Shown here one piece after another: positions 14,225 to 22,300 of a stretch of DNA of 46,691 bases. A program made the position numbers and the translations under genes. This stretch comes from an uncultured Ruminococcus sp. (lineage in GTDB: Bacteria; Bacillota; Clostridia; Oscillospirales; Ruminococcaceae), in NCBI GenBank assembly GCA_947627275.1, contig CANQVK010000021.1, forward strand, positions 1-46,691, written 5' to 3'. Positions within the stretch are counted from its first letter, which is position 1. Each line of letters begins with the position of its first letter. The notes beneath the pieces were generated by a model that was not told where the DNA came from, made no database searches, and saw only the letters and a list, made by a program, of their open reading frames with translations.

Positions 14225-16096
14225 ATGTGCGGAATAGTAGGCTTTACTAACAACATAAACGATTCAAACAAGGTCATAGGCGAAATGATGGATAAAATTC
14301 GCCACAGAGGGCCTGATGCGGAGGGCAGATACGTTGACGAGAACATAGCGCTCGGACATCGCCGCCTCAGCATCATCGACATAAGCTCCTCGGGAGATCA
14401 GCCTATTTTCAACGAGGACGGCTCAATGGTCATAGTTTTCAACGGCGAGATATACAATTATCGAGAAATCCGTGAAAAGCTCCTTGCGGCAGGTCATGTT
14501 TTCAAAACGGAAACAGATACCGAAGTCCTGATTCACGGCTACGAGGAATACGGCGAGAAGCTGCTGAATATGCTTCGGGGCATGTTCTCCTTCGTAATAT
14601 GGGACAAAAACAAAAAGGAACTTTTCGGAGCAAGGGATTTCTTCGGCATCAAGCCCATGTATTACGCTTTAATGGGAAAGACCTTTATGTTCGGCTCGGA
14701 AATAAAAAGCTTTCTCGTTCACCCCGAATTTAAAAAGGAACTGAACACGGCTGCTCTTGAAAACTACCTGACCTTCCAGTATTCTCCCACAAAGGAGACA
14801 TTTTTTAAAAATGTTTACAAGCTTCTGCCCGCACACTATTTCATACTGAAGGACGGAAAGATCCAGATAAAACGCTATTGGGACGTTAATTTCAACGCTG
14901 ATGAAAAGCCTGCTCTGGACGAATGGGTAAACCGTATTTCCGATACGTTCCATGATTCGGTAAAAGCACATAAGATCGCAGACGTAGAGGTAGGCTCGTT
15001 CCTGTCGAGCGGCGTGGATTCAAGCTATGTTGCGGCAGTTGCGGACGTTGACAAGACGTTTACCGTCGGTTTCGGAAACGATGAAAAGTACAACGAGATC
15101 GGCTGGGCGAAAAACTTCTCAAAGGCTATCGGCAAGGAAAACACAAGCAAGGTCATTACTCCCGAGGAGTATTGGGGCAGTCTTGAAAAAATACAATATC
15201 ATATGGACGAACCGCTCGCCGACCCCTCGGCTGTCGCTCTGTATTTTGTGTGCAATATAGCCTCGGAAAAGCTGAAAGTCGTCCTCTCGGGAGAGGGTGC
15301 GGACGAAATTTTCGGCGGCTACAACGTCTACAGCGACCCCGACGGCACACTCTACGACAAGCTCCCAATGAGCCTGCGTCACGGAATAGGCGCAATTGCG
15401 GAAAAGCTTCCTGCTCACCGCGGAGTGAATTTCTTCGTCCGCAAGGGCAAGACCGTTGAGGAACGTTTTATCGGCAACGCATATATGTTTACACCCGAGG
15501 AACGGAAAAATCTGCTCAGAATAAAGACATCCGCACCTCACCCGACAGAGATCACCAAACCCCACTACAGTCATGTCAAGGACAAAGACGATGTAACAAA
15601 AATGCAGTATCTCGATCTCCACATGTGGATGGCGGGGGATATTCTTCTTAAAGCGGACAAAATGAGCATGGCAAATTCTTTAGAGCTTCGAGTACCTTTC
15701 CTCGATAAGGAGGTAATGGCGCTTGCAGAGCAGATACCCTCTAAATATCGCGTCACCCACGAAAAGAGTACGGACGAGACAAAATATATAACAAAATATG
15801 CCATGAGACTTGCCGCCAAAAAGGATACGCCAAAGGAAACGGCTAAAACTGCGGCAAAAAAGAAGCTTGGATTCCCCGTGCCGATAAGAGTATGGCTCAA
15901 AGAGGATAAGTATTACAATACAGTCCGCAAAGCCTTTGAAAGCGAAAATGCGGCGCAGTTCTTCAATTCCGAGCCGCTTATAAAGCTGCTTGACGACCAC
16001 CGCAGCGGCAAAGCCGACAACAGCCGCAGGATCTGGACTGTTTTTATCTTCCTTGTGTGGTATGACGTTTATTTTACGAAAAACGGAGTAATCTGA
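14225..16096 (+). CDS. asnB: Asparagine synthase (glutamine-hydrolysing)
   Basis: 623 residues. The catalytic Cys-2 directly follows Met-1 (MCGIVGF), which fixes the start, with GGAGG upstream. The N-terminal class II glutaminase (1-200) has IRHRGPDAEG, LGHRRLSIID and FNGEIYNY. The C-terminal synthetase has the ATP-pyrophosphatase loop GSFLSSGVDSSY (about 257-268) and the late LELRVPFLDKEVM motif. It converts aspartate plus glutamine to asparagine with ATP. It lies between glutamine synthetase III and pyrB, two genes that make its amide donor and use its other substrate. The HD-domain gene begins one base after its stop, so the two share a transcript. Confidence 0.95.
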   Translation: MCGIVGFTNNINDSNKVIGEMMDKIRHRGPDAEGRYVDENIALGHRRLSIIDISSSGDQPIFNEDGSMVIVFNGEIYNYREIREKLLAAGHVFKTETDTEVLIHGYEEYGEKLLNMLRGMFSFVIWDKNKKELFGARDFFGIKPMYYALMGKTFMFGSEIKSFLVHPEFKKELNTAALENYLTFQYSPTKETFFKNVYKLLPAHYFILKDGKIQIKRYWDVNFNADEKPALDEWVNRISDTFHDSVKAHKIADVEVGSFLSSGVDSSYVAAVADVDKTFTVGFGNDEKYNEIGWAKNFSKAIGKENTSKVITPEEYWGSLEKIQYHMDEPLADPSAVALYFVCNIASEKLKVVLSGEGADEIFGGYNVYSDPDGTLYDKLPMSLRHGIGAIAEKLPAHRGVNFFVRKGKTVEERFIGNAYMFTPEERKNLLRIKTSAPHPTEITKPHYSHVKDKDDVTKMQYLDLHMWMAGDILLKADKMSMANSLELRVPFLDKEVMALAEQIPSKYRVTHEKSTDETKYITKYAMRLAAKKDTPKETAKTAAKKKLGFPVPIRVWLKEDKYYNTVRKAFESENAAQFFNSEPLIKLLDDHRSGKADNSRRIWTVFIFLVWYDVYFTKNGVI

Positions 16097-16097
16097 T

Positions 16098-16766
16098 ATG
16101 GCAAGCATAGTAACTTATAAATATATCAAGCAGAATCCCGACATTATGGAATATATCCGCCGTTCCGACAAAACGCTCGAGTCTATGGGTTATACGGAGC
16201 ATTCTTTCAGCCATGTGGAACGAGTGGCATCGACTTCGGCTATGATACTGGAAACGCTCGGTTACGATGAACGCACCGTTGAGCTTGTGAAAATCGCATC
16301 CATGATGCACGATATAGGCAACGTGATAAACCGTATCGACCATGCTCAGAGCGGCGCAGTCATGGCGTTCCGCCTGCTGGATAACCTGAGTATGCCCGCA
16401 GACGAAATATGCTCTATTATATCCGCTATCGGCAACCATGACGAGGGAACGGGTCAGCCTCTTGACCCCATTTCCGCCGCCATGATAATCGGCGATAAGA
16501 CAGACGTCCGCAGAAGCCGCGTGCGAAATACCGACCTTCTCACATTCGACATACACGACCGTGTGAACTACGCCGTGGAGCTGTCGAAAGTGAGTTTCAA
16601 CGAGGACAAAAGCTCGATAATACTCGAATTGCAGATAGATACGAAAATATCGTCCATAATGGAGTATTTTGAGATATTTATGAACAGAATGCTGCTCTGC
16701 CGCCGTGCTTCGGAGTTCTTGGGAGTACGGTTTGAAATGATAGTAAACGGCAGTAAAATATTATGA
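16098..16766 (+). CDS. HD-domain phosphohydrolase-like protein
   Basis: 222 residues. HD metal-site pattern: His in EHSFSHVERV (about 34-43), MMHDIGN with the paired His-Asp (about 73-79), a later GNHDEG (about 114-119) and an Asp in GDKTDVRR (about 133-140). Such proteins hydrolyse phosphate esters of nucleotides. The C-terminal third (about 155-222) is a small beta-rich tail without a known match. It begins one base after asnB, with its GGAG inside that gene, so it is translated from the asnB message. The substrate cannot be read from the sequence, and no synthetase domain of the RelA kind is attached. Confidence 0.75.
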   Translation: MASIVTYKYIKQNPDIMEYIRRSDKTLESMGYTEHSFSHVERVASTSAMILETLGYDERTVELVKIASMMHDIGNVINRIDHAQSGAVMAFRLLDNLSMPADEICSIISAIGNHDEGTGQPLDPISAAMIIGDKTDVRRSRVRNTDLLTFDIHDRVNYAVELSKVSFNEDKSSIILELQIDTKISSIMEYFEIFMNRMLLCRRASEFLGVRFEMIVNGSKIL

Positions 16767-16874
16767 CCATATTGAAGTTGGCAGCAACAGTAACCCAAAA
16801 GTGTCAATAGGTTAAAATCTGCATGTTTAACTTTAAAAGTAAATTTATGAATCAAAAAAACGGAGGTTTATATT

Positions 16875-17957
16875 ATGCAGTCAGAATATCAGCACCTTAT
16901 CGATCTCAGCGATTACCCCGTAGCGTGGTGGACAAAGCTTCTTGATCTTGGTGTCAGAATAAAGGAAGATCCTGCCGCCTACGCTCATGAGTGCGACGGA
17001 AAAATCATGGCAACGCTTTTCTACGAACCGTCCACCAGAACGCAGATGTCCTTTCAGACCGCCATGCTTCGTCTCGGCGGACGCATCATCGGCTTTGACA
17101 ACCCGGCAAATTCCTCCGTTTCAAAGGGCGAAACCATCAAAGACACGACAAAGATCGTCAGCAGCTACTCTGATATTCTCGTAATACGCCACCCACTGGC
17201 AGGAACGGCTAAGGCTGCTTCGCTGACTGCCGATTGTCCTGTCATAAATGCAGGCGACGGCGGACATCTTCACCCGACCCAGACGCTTACCGACCTCCTT
17301 ACCCTTAAGATCGAGAAAAAAACGCTCAGCGGACTTACGATCGGTCTTTGCGGCGACCTTATAAACGGACGTACCGTTCATTCGCTCTGTAAGGCGCTGA
17401 GCATGTTTAAAGACAATAAATTCATATTCATTTCAACGCCTGAGCTGAGTATGCCTGCTTATATAAAAGATATAATCAAAGCCAACGGAAGTACCTTTGA
17501 AGAAGTAAATACTCTTGAAAGCGCTATAGGCAGACTTGACGTGCTTTATATGACGCGTATACAGCAGGAACGCTTCGCAACCCGAGAAGAATATCTTGCC
17601 CAGAAGAATACATACGTCCTTGACCGCAAAAAAATGCTTCTCGCCAAAAAAGATATTATAGTTATGCACCCCCTGCCGAGAGTCGATGAGATAACGACAG
17701 AAGTTGACGAGGACAAGCGCGCAATGTATTTCACACAGGCGAAATATGGAGTTTTTGCACGTATGGCGCTGATAATGACCATTCTGAGCGAAAACAAAGG
17801 CTCGGAGACACTGAAAGGAAAGGTGTACAGCGGAGTACGCTGCGGCAATCCGAAATGTATCACAAACCATGAGGAGTATCTTCCCAAGAGTTTCCGTTCA
17901 AGCGGCGATGAAACGCTCCTTGAATGCGAATATTGCGATGAAAGAAAGCTGATATAA
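16875..17957 (+). CDS. pyrB: Aspartate carbamoyltransferase with PyrI-type zinc domain
   Basis: 360 residues, about 50 longer than a plain PyrB. Catalytic region: the carbamoyl-phosphate loop FYEPSTRTQMSF at 49-60, GDGGHLHPTQTLTDL near 133-147, and HPLPRVDEI near 265-273, which marks aspartate rather than ornithine transferases. The tail carries Cys-323, Cys-328, Cys-351 and Cys-354, with 5, 23 and 3 residues between positions. This is the same spacing as the zinc site of the E. coli regulatory chain PyrI (Cys-109, 114, 138, 141). The nucleotide-binding allosteric part of PyrI is absent. The enzyme performs the committed pyrimidine step. GGAGG lies upstream; I found no clear promoter in the 108-bp gap, so read-through from asnB is possible. 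Confidence 0.93.
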   Translation: MQSEYQHLIDLSDYPVAWWTKLLDLGVRIKEDPAAYAHECDGKIMATLFYEPSTRTQMSFQTAMLRLGGRIIGFDNPANSSVSKGETIKDTTKIVSSYSDILVIRHPLAGTAKAASLTADCPVINAGDGGHLHPTQTLTDLLTLKIEKKTLSGLTIGLCGDLINGRTVHSLCKALSMFKDNKFIFISTPELSMPAYIKDIIKANGSTFEEVNTLESAIGRLDVLYMTRIQQERFATREEYLAQKNTYVLDRKKMLLAKKDIIVMHPLPRVDEITTEVDEDKRAMYFTQAKYGVFARMALIMTILSENKGSETLKGKVYSGVRCGNPKCITNHEEYLPKSFRSSGDETLLECEYCDERKLI

Positions 17958-17976
17958 TAGACCTCCTCGGAAACTG

Positions 17977-18016
17977 AAAAAAGACTGTACAGCCTGATTG
18001 CCGTACAGTCTTTTTT
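17977..18016. terminator. Bidirectional terminator between pyrB and the dockerin protein
   Basis: AAAAAAGACTGTAC / GTACAGTCTTTTTT, a 14-bp perfect stem with A and T runs, placed between two convergent genes and suited to stop both. Confidence 0.88.
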
Positions 18017-18032
18017 GAAAAAATAACCCGAA

Positions 18033-20222
18033 TTATTTTGTTTTAAGTTCCCATACAACGTTGTCAGCGTGGTAATCGTCTTTAGATATAACAGCCTGTG
18101 CAAACAAACCGTTTACAATATCAATATAAGGCTTTAATTCATATAAATCAGAATACTCAACTTTAAGCGTATCGCCCTCGTACAAAACGGAATCTATTTT
18201 GTACATCACGTTTCCGCCGCAGCTCTGATAAATTGCATTTGCAAGCAGAACGTTATTCTCAAAGAAACTGTCATCGTATACTTCCGTTAAGAAATATTGA
18301 ACCGTTTCAGCTTGAGTGATAGGTGAAAGATAAGCTTCAAGTTCTTCGCATGAGGTAATGACAGCGGAAGAATTTTCGCTTTTTGCCAGTTCCAACAATT
18401 CATCGCTGTATCCGATAGCATCTACTTTCATAAGAGCGTTAATATTTTCTGACTTGATAGAACACAGTTCTTTTCTCAGCAGACAGAAGTCATAAACGTC
18501 GATTTTACCGTCCTTGCACAAATCTGCATTCTGTATGTTGATGAGATTGCTTTTGCCGAGCAGCCAGTTCTGAACTGTAACAGCGTCTGAAATGCCAAAC
18601 TCTCCGTCGCCGTTTGCGTCACCCTTAACATAATCGTCAGAGCTGTTGTCTCTTTTGAAGATCCCGTTCTCTATAACCAGCTTATGAGCCTGTCCTTCGG
18701 TATAAACAGTCACCTTGCCGTCTTTCAGAGCCTTAAAGATATAGAAAGACATTATATCGTCCGTGCCTATTTCAAAATTGCCGTCCAAATAGCTTGATGT
18801 GTATGTTTCCGGCAGAATCTGAGCAAAAGTATCGTCAGATACTGCAACTCTCGGCGGAAGAACAACATCAATTGTCGGTATATCGGCATAGCTGAGATTC
18901 GTGCAGAAGTAGGAGGTTGTGGAATATTCACCGTATTGGGTAGTTATGTAGCTTTTCGGATAAGATTCACCGTTGTATGGCGTCATGCAGCCGTTGACAA
19001 AGGAAAAGTACGTGCCGTTAAGCAGGTCGTCAGAACCCTCTGCCATAACGTCATAGCAGGCAATGACTTCTTCGCCGATTACTTTTTCCTGTTCGCTTTT
19101 TATCTGCTCCTCTGAGTAATAGCTGTATCTTCCCTGTTTTGAAACAGTAATATCATCGTCCGATACGTCAACGGTGAAATTGGTAAGAACAGGATAGAAA
19201 TAGTGGAAATGACTTCCCTCTACATCGATTATCTCCTCGGTAAATTCATTTACCGTAAGAACGTATCTGCCGTTTTCCTTTGGAGTAAACGTTGAGCCTT
19301 CGCGTGTGTCTCCGACTGTCATGTCATAGTCAAGGTTGGAGCTTATTATAAACGATAACATTGCATTGCCTGCGTTTTCATCAAACACAACGCTACCGTC
19401 CCTGACCTCATAGGTGAAGCCTGTCGTTTCTATCGGCACGGCTTCAAGAGTAATTTTTTTGTTGTCATGGTCAATAGACTTTACCCTGATCTCGCCCTGT
19501 CCGATGTACTTTTCGTAGTATTCGGGCAGAAAAACGGGAAGAACCCTGCCGTTTGTAGTATAATCATAGCAGAGAAGATGTGCGTTAGTGTCGAGAAAAT
19601 CTCCGGCTTTAAGAGTTCTGCCGTCACGATAGGTCACGTTATCCAGCTCGGGAGCTATGTAAATTATAAGACCATCGATACCTACTATCTCGGCATTAAA
19701 AGGGAGAATGTAATCGCTGTCAAGCAGATGTACAAGGTCGTAGCCGCCTTTGCCGTTGACAACATTTGCGTTCATTCCTGCGTTTTTGTTGTCATAGTGA
19801 AGCATATCTCCTTCATTGAGCTTTTGTCCGAGAGTAAGCTCAGAGGTGTTATAAATGACGCTCGGCACAACGTCTTTTGAAACAGAAATGTCGATCGTAT
19901 GATCCTTGCCATAGTTTGAAACTGATATGGTAATAGTCGCCTTACCCTCTCCGATACCTGTTATGACCCCCTCCGGATCAACTGTCACAACGCTTTCGTC
20001 GCTGGAGGAGTAGTGAACTTCCTGCATTTGTCCCGTACTCCATTTAAGCTCGATAGGTACAGTTTCGCCAATGGCTATGGCATCTTTTCTTACCGAAGCT
20101 TCCGTAATGCTTGCGATGATAGTAAGCGCAGAAACGGGTTTTTCCGAATAAACTCCGATACTTACCGAAAAGCAAGCTGTTGTAGCAGCCGCCAAAGCAA
20201 TGATCCTTTTGAGTTTTTTCAT
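18033..20222 (-). CDS. Secreted protein with Big_2-like domain and internal dockerin
   Basis: 729 residues. A signal peptide (KKLKR, then a hydrophobic AALAAATTACFSVSIGV-like core, cut near residue 32) sends it outside. Residues about 36-115 read like a bacterial Ig-like (Big_2) domain (YSSSDESVVTVDPEGVITGI). A long beta-rich region of unknown family follows. At about 530-585 lies a type I dockerin with two Ca-loop repeats: GDANGDGEFGISDAVTVQNW and ADLCKDGKIDVYDFCLLRK. Dockerins attach proteins to cohesins of a cellulosome-type scaffold. Here about 140 further residues follow the dockerin, which is unusual because dockerins usually sit at an end. No catalytic domain was recognised. GGAGAT precedes the ATG. 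Confidence 0.8.
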   Translation of the reverse strand: MKKLKRIIALAAATTACFSVSIGVYSEKPVSALTIIASITEASVRKDAIAIGETVPIELKWSTGQMQEVHYSSSDESVVTVDPEGVITGIGEGKATITISVSNYGKDHTIDISVSKDVVPSVIYNTSELTLGQKLNEGDMLHYDNKNAGMNANVVNGKGGYDLVHLLDSDYILPFNAEIVGIDGLIIYIAPELDNVTYRDGRTLKAGDFLDTNAHLLCYDYTTNGRVLPVFLPEYYEKYIGQGEIRVKSIDHDNKKITLEAVPIETTGFTYEVRDGSVVFDENAGNAMLSFIISSNLDYDMTVGDTREGSTFTPKENGRYVLTVNEFTEEIIDVEGSHFHYFYPVLTNFTVDVSDDDITVSKQGRYSYYSEEQIKSEQEKVIGEEVIACYDVMAEGSDDLLNGTYFSFVNGCMTPYNGESYPKSYITTQYGEYSTTSYFCTNLSYADIPTIDVVLPPRVAVSDDTFAQILPETYTSSYLDGNFEIGTDDIMSFYIFKALKDGKVTVYTEGQAHKLVIENGIFKRDNSSDDYVKGDANGDGEFGISDAVTVQNWLLGKSNLINIQNADLCKDGKIDVYDFCLLRKELCSIKSENINALMKVDAIGYSDELLELAKSENSSAVITSCEELEAYLSPITQAETVQYFLTEVYDDSFFENNVLLANAIYQSCGGNVMYKIDSVLYEGDTLKVEYSDLYELKPYIDIVNGLFAQAVISKDDYHADNVVWELKTK

Positions 20223-20250
20223 GTTTTAGATCTCCTTTTTCTGAATTCTA

Positions 20251-20308
20251 TATACTCGCCGCTATTCATAAAGCGTTAAAAGGCTCTAAGAATAGCTCTC
20301 TATTTATA
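20251..20308. repeat. Probable deletion derivative of the 160-bp element
   Basis: TATACTCGCCGCTATT at 20251-20266 matches the end of copy 1 (8934-9093), and a loosely inverted GAATAGC...TTATA lies at 20290-20308. It looks like a shortened member of the same family and forms part of the leader region of the dockerin gene. Confidence 0.45.
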
Positions 20309-20368
20309 TTAACGGAAAAGTATGTAAAATGTGCGGATAAAAATGTTAATTTTTTGTAAATAATCTGT

Positions 20369-20528
20369 TATACTAAACGCTATAGCAAAACGCGCAATAA
20401 ATGACAAGCAGATTTTGCACATAGCAAGGCGGAGGACGCAGGCATACTGTCGTATGGCAAGGACGACAACGATGCTATGTGTAAAATATGCTGTCAGATA
20501 TGCGTGGTTTGCTATAGCGTTTAGTATA
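20369..20528. mobile_element. 160-bp MITE-like palindromic element, copy 2
   Basis: Perfect 21-bp terminal inverted repeats (beginning TATACTAAACGCTATAGCAA). The interior has a second inverted pair GCACATAGCA / TGCTATGTGT and the central CATACTGTCGTATGG seen in copy 1. Same length and orientation of the core as copy 1. Edge TA dinucleotides suggest TA target-site use, as with IS630/Tc1-type transposases. It encodes no protein and lies between the dockerin gene and the TSCPD promoter. Confidence 0.75.
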
Positions 20529-20590
20529 TGCGCTCTAAATAAATCTAAGCCAGAATTTATAAACAATTTATAAATATTTCAACTGAAATA

Positions 20591-20619
20591 TTGACAAGCC
20601 CCCTGAAATATTGTAAAAT
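20591..20619 (+). promoter_or_regulatory. Promoter of the TSCPD gene
   Basis: TTGACA, 17 bp, TAAAAT, about 60 bases before the start codon. Confidence 0.75.
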
Positions 20620-20681
20620 ATATGTAAGAACGAATGAAAAATACATATTCTGCATACATATGTGTAAAAAGAGGTGTGATT

Positions 20682-20957
20682 ATGGATTATACTTATATTA
20701 CGAGCATGGTATGCTCTCAGGAGATAAAATTTCATATCGAGGGCAACGTTATAACAAACGTCAGATTTACGGGAGGCTGCAACGGTAATCTGAAAGCAGT
20801 TGCGAAGCTTGTTGACGGATTTACGGTAGAACAGATCGAAGCAAAGCTGAAAGGCAATACCTGCGGACGCCGACCGACTTCATGCGCCGATCAGCTGTGT
20901 ATCGCAGTAAGAGAGGCTTATGAGACTTTAAAGAACTCCTCTGAAAATAACTCGTAA
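20682..20957 (+). CDS. TSCPD-domain small protein
   Basis: 91 residues from the ATG at 20682, which has AGAGGTG eight bases upstream; a longer frame from 20634 lacks a ribosome site. It matches the short stand-alone TSCPD family (TIGR03905 type): VCSQEIKFHIEGN, FTGGCNGNLKAVAKLVDG, and GNTCGRRPTSCADQLCIAV, with four conserved cysteines. In the related C-terminal region of some class II ribonucleotide reductases this domain binds metal. The stand-alone protein has no assigned function. It has its own promoter and converges on the corA-like gene, sharing a terminator. Confidence 0.82.
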   Translation: MDYTYITSMVCSQEIKFHIEGNVITNVRFTGGCNGNLKAVAKLVDGFTVEQIEAKLKGNTCGRRPTSCADQLCIAVREAYETLKNSSENNS

Positions 20958-21051
20958 GAAAAAAGATTTTTGATATAGCTTAATTAAATAATTTATAGTA
21001 TACTTGTTTTGATTTAAAATAAAATTACCATAAAAATCCACAACAACAAGA

Positions 21052-21091
21052 AAACCCCGAAGCTCTGCTGTTTGCAGAGGTTCAGGGTTTG
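21052..21091. terminator. Terminator between the TSCPD and transporter genes
   Basis: Stem AAACCCTGAACCTCTGC / GCAGAGCTTCGGGGTTT with small mismatches, flanked by T- and A-rich runs. It serves the minus-strand transporter gene and probably the TSCPD gene as well. Confidence 0.75.
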
Positions 21092-21093
21092 TT

Positions 21094-22020
21094 TTATTTT
21101 TTCTTCCATTTGAGCAGTATAAACGCAACTACTGCCGTAATTGCCACAGCAAGCGCTATCGGAAACCATGTATACGGCATAGGCAGGTCAACCGTATTTA
21201 TGCCGTAAAACGCAAATATAATATTGGGTATCTCCATAATTATCGTAACAATAGTCAGACGCCACATAACGATATTCAGATTGTTGGATATTACCGATGA
21301 AAATCCCTCTGTCATGCTGGAAAGTATCCCTGAATAAATGCTCGCCATTTCAATAGCCTGCTTCATCTCGATGAGAACGTCCTCCAGCAGATCCTGATCC
21401 TCATCATAAAGCTTCATTACACGACCTCTGAATATTTTTTCAATAGTAGCTTCATTAGCCTTCAATGACGTTGAAAAGTATACAAGAGACTTTTCCAGCG
21501 CTAAAAGCTGCATTAAAAGCTCGTTTTTCATAGCGTTATGGAGCTGCTGTTCGGCGATCGATGAAATTTTATCTATCTGTTTCAGGTAATACAGAAACAT
21601 TGCCGCGATCCTGAGAAGAAGCTGCAAAACAAATCTCGTTTTTAGTTCGGGACGCAGGTTGCGTATATTCCCTCTGACAGCCTCCTCTATTATCTGCGCT
21701 TTTTGCAGAGACACGGTAAAAACGTTTTTTTCTGTAATGATTATGCCTATAGGCATGGTATAGAATATCTTTGTTTCGTCCTTATCCGTTGACGAAACAG
21801 GCGTATCAATTATTATAAGAGTCTGGTCGTCCTCACGTTCGATACGGGAAGATTCCTCCTCGTCCAATGAGGATTTAACGAAACCGCTGTCGATGCCGAA
21901 ATCCTCGATAAGCTCCTTTATCTCCTGCGGAGTGGGAGCTATTACCGATATCCAGCAGCCGTCCGACATTTTATCTGTCAGGGTCATTTTTCCGTTTTCA
22001 TAGGTATAATAATTTATCAT
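21094..22020 (-). CDS. corA: CorA-family divalent cation transporter with GIN motif
   Basis: 308 residues. A large acidic cytoplasmic N-terminal domain (1-245) with long helices is followed by two membrane segments (about 247-268 and 280-303) and a short basic tail (KWKKK). This is the CorA pentamer layout, used for Mg2+ and related ions. The pore signature after the first membrane helix, normally YGMN, is YGIN here. GVN and GIN variants occur in family members thought to favour other ions, such as Zn2+. No ribosome site lies at normal distance before the ATG. AAAGGAGA is about 30 bases upstream, and a hairpin between them could shorten the gap to about eight bases. An upstream ORF and alternative pairing suggest leader control. 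Confidence 0.88.
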   Translation of the reverse strand: MINYYTYENGKMTLTDKMSDGCWISVIAPTPQEIKELIEDFGIDSGFVKSSLDEEESSRIEREDDQTLIIIDTPVSSTDKDETKIFYTMPIGIIITEKNVFTVSLQKAQIIEEAVRGNIRNLRPELKTRFVLQLLLRIAAMFLYYLKQIDKISSIAEQQLHNAMKNELLMQLLALEKSLVYFSTSLKANEATIEKIFRGRVMKLYDEDQDLLEDVLIEMKQAIEMASIYSGILSSMTEGFSSVISNNLNIVMWRLTIVTIIMEIPNIIFAFYGINTVDLPMPYTWFPIALAVAITAVVAFILLKWKKK

Positions 22021-22022
22021 AG

Positions 22023-22092
22023 CTGAAATTATGCCTGCTTTTCAGACACTTCTCCTTTCCGTTATAAGAAGCATACAGGCTCATCATTTCAG
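22023..22092 (-). promoter_or_regulatory. Candidate translational switch before corA
   Basis: Two exclusive pairings are visible on the minus strand. In one, CTGAAA (22045-22040) pairs with TTTCAG (22028-22023), folding away the spacer between AAAGGAGA and the ATG. In the other, CTGAAAT plus GCCTG (22092-22086 and 22080-22076) pairs with CAGGC plus ATTTCAG (22037-22033 and 22029-22023), which would undo the first hairpin. The upstream strand begins two bases after the stop codon of the small upstream ORF. The pairings are seen; the regulatory role is inference. Confidence 0.5.
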
Positions 22093-22093
22093 A

Positions 22094-22171
22094 TCACGGA
22101 TATACTCCGAGGCGCATTATGCTTCCGTTTAACAAATATTTTCTACTGTTCCCATAGGGGTCGGAACTCAT
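22094..22171 (-). CDS. 25-codon leader ORF upstream of corA
   Basis: Encodes 25 residues, starting MSSDPYGNS and ending RLGVYP before the stop. A plausible AAAGGTGG ribosome site lies nine bases before the ATG. It lies inside the leader of the transporter message, about 70 bases after the predicted transcription start. It carries Asp-Pro early and Tyr-Pro-stop at the end. Proline and acidic codons slow or destabilise ribosomes at low Mg2+ in the Salmonella mgtL leader, and CorA in Salmonella has its own leader ORF. By analogy this could couple ribosome behaviour to corA expression. Comparative evidence is needed to show that it is translated. Confidence 0.5.
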   Translation of the reverse strand: MSSDPYGNSRKYLLNGSIMRLGVYP

Positions 22172-22204
22172 AAATACACCACCTTTTTGACTTACAATTC
22201 TAAT

Positions 22205-22236
22205 TAGCTGTGTTCTTGCTCTCATTAACACAGCTA
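22205..22236 (-). promoter_or_regulatory. Hairpin at the 5' end of the corA leader
   Basis: TAGCTGTGTT / AACACAGCTA, a perfect 10-bp stem that begins within a few bases of the predicted transcription start. It probably protects the 5' end of the message. Confidence 0.55.
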
Positions 22237-22245
22237 TCATGTTAT

Positions 22246-22274
22246 ATTATAGCATATTAGCTTTAAAATTGCAA
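22246..22274 (-). promoter_or_regulatory. Promoter of the corA leader
   Basis: On the minus strand: TTGCAA (22274-22269), 17 bp, TATAAT (22251-22246). Transcription from it gives a leader of about 220 bases before the corA ATG. Confidence 0.75.
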
Positions 22275-22300
22275 CAGGGGTAAAGATAATTTTTAACCCA

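Noticed and set aside
22029..22049. A six-codon GTG-started mini-ORF just before corA
   Set aside because: Its GTG lies only two bases from the AAAGGAGA site, too close for initiation. The site makes better sense serving corA through a folded spacer.
22021..22171. M-box or other known Mg2+ riboswitch in the corA leader
   Set aside because: I could not match the conserved M-box segments; the uORF and simple alternative pairings explain the leader better.
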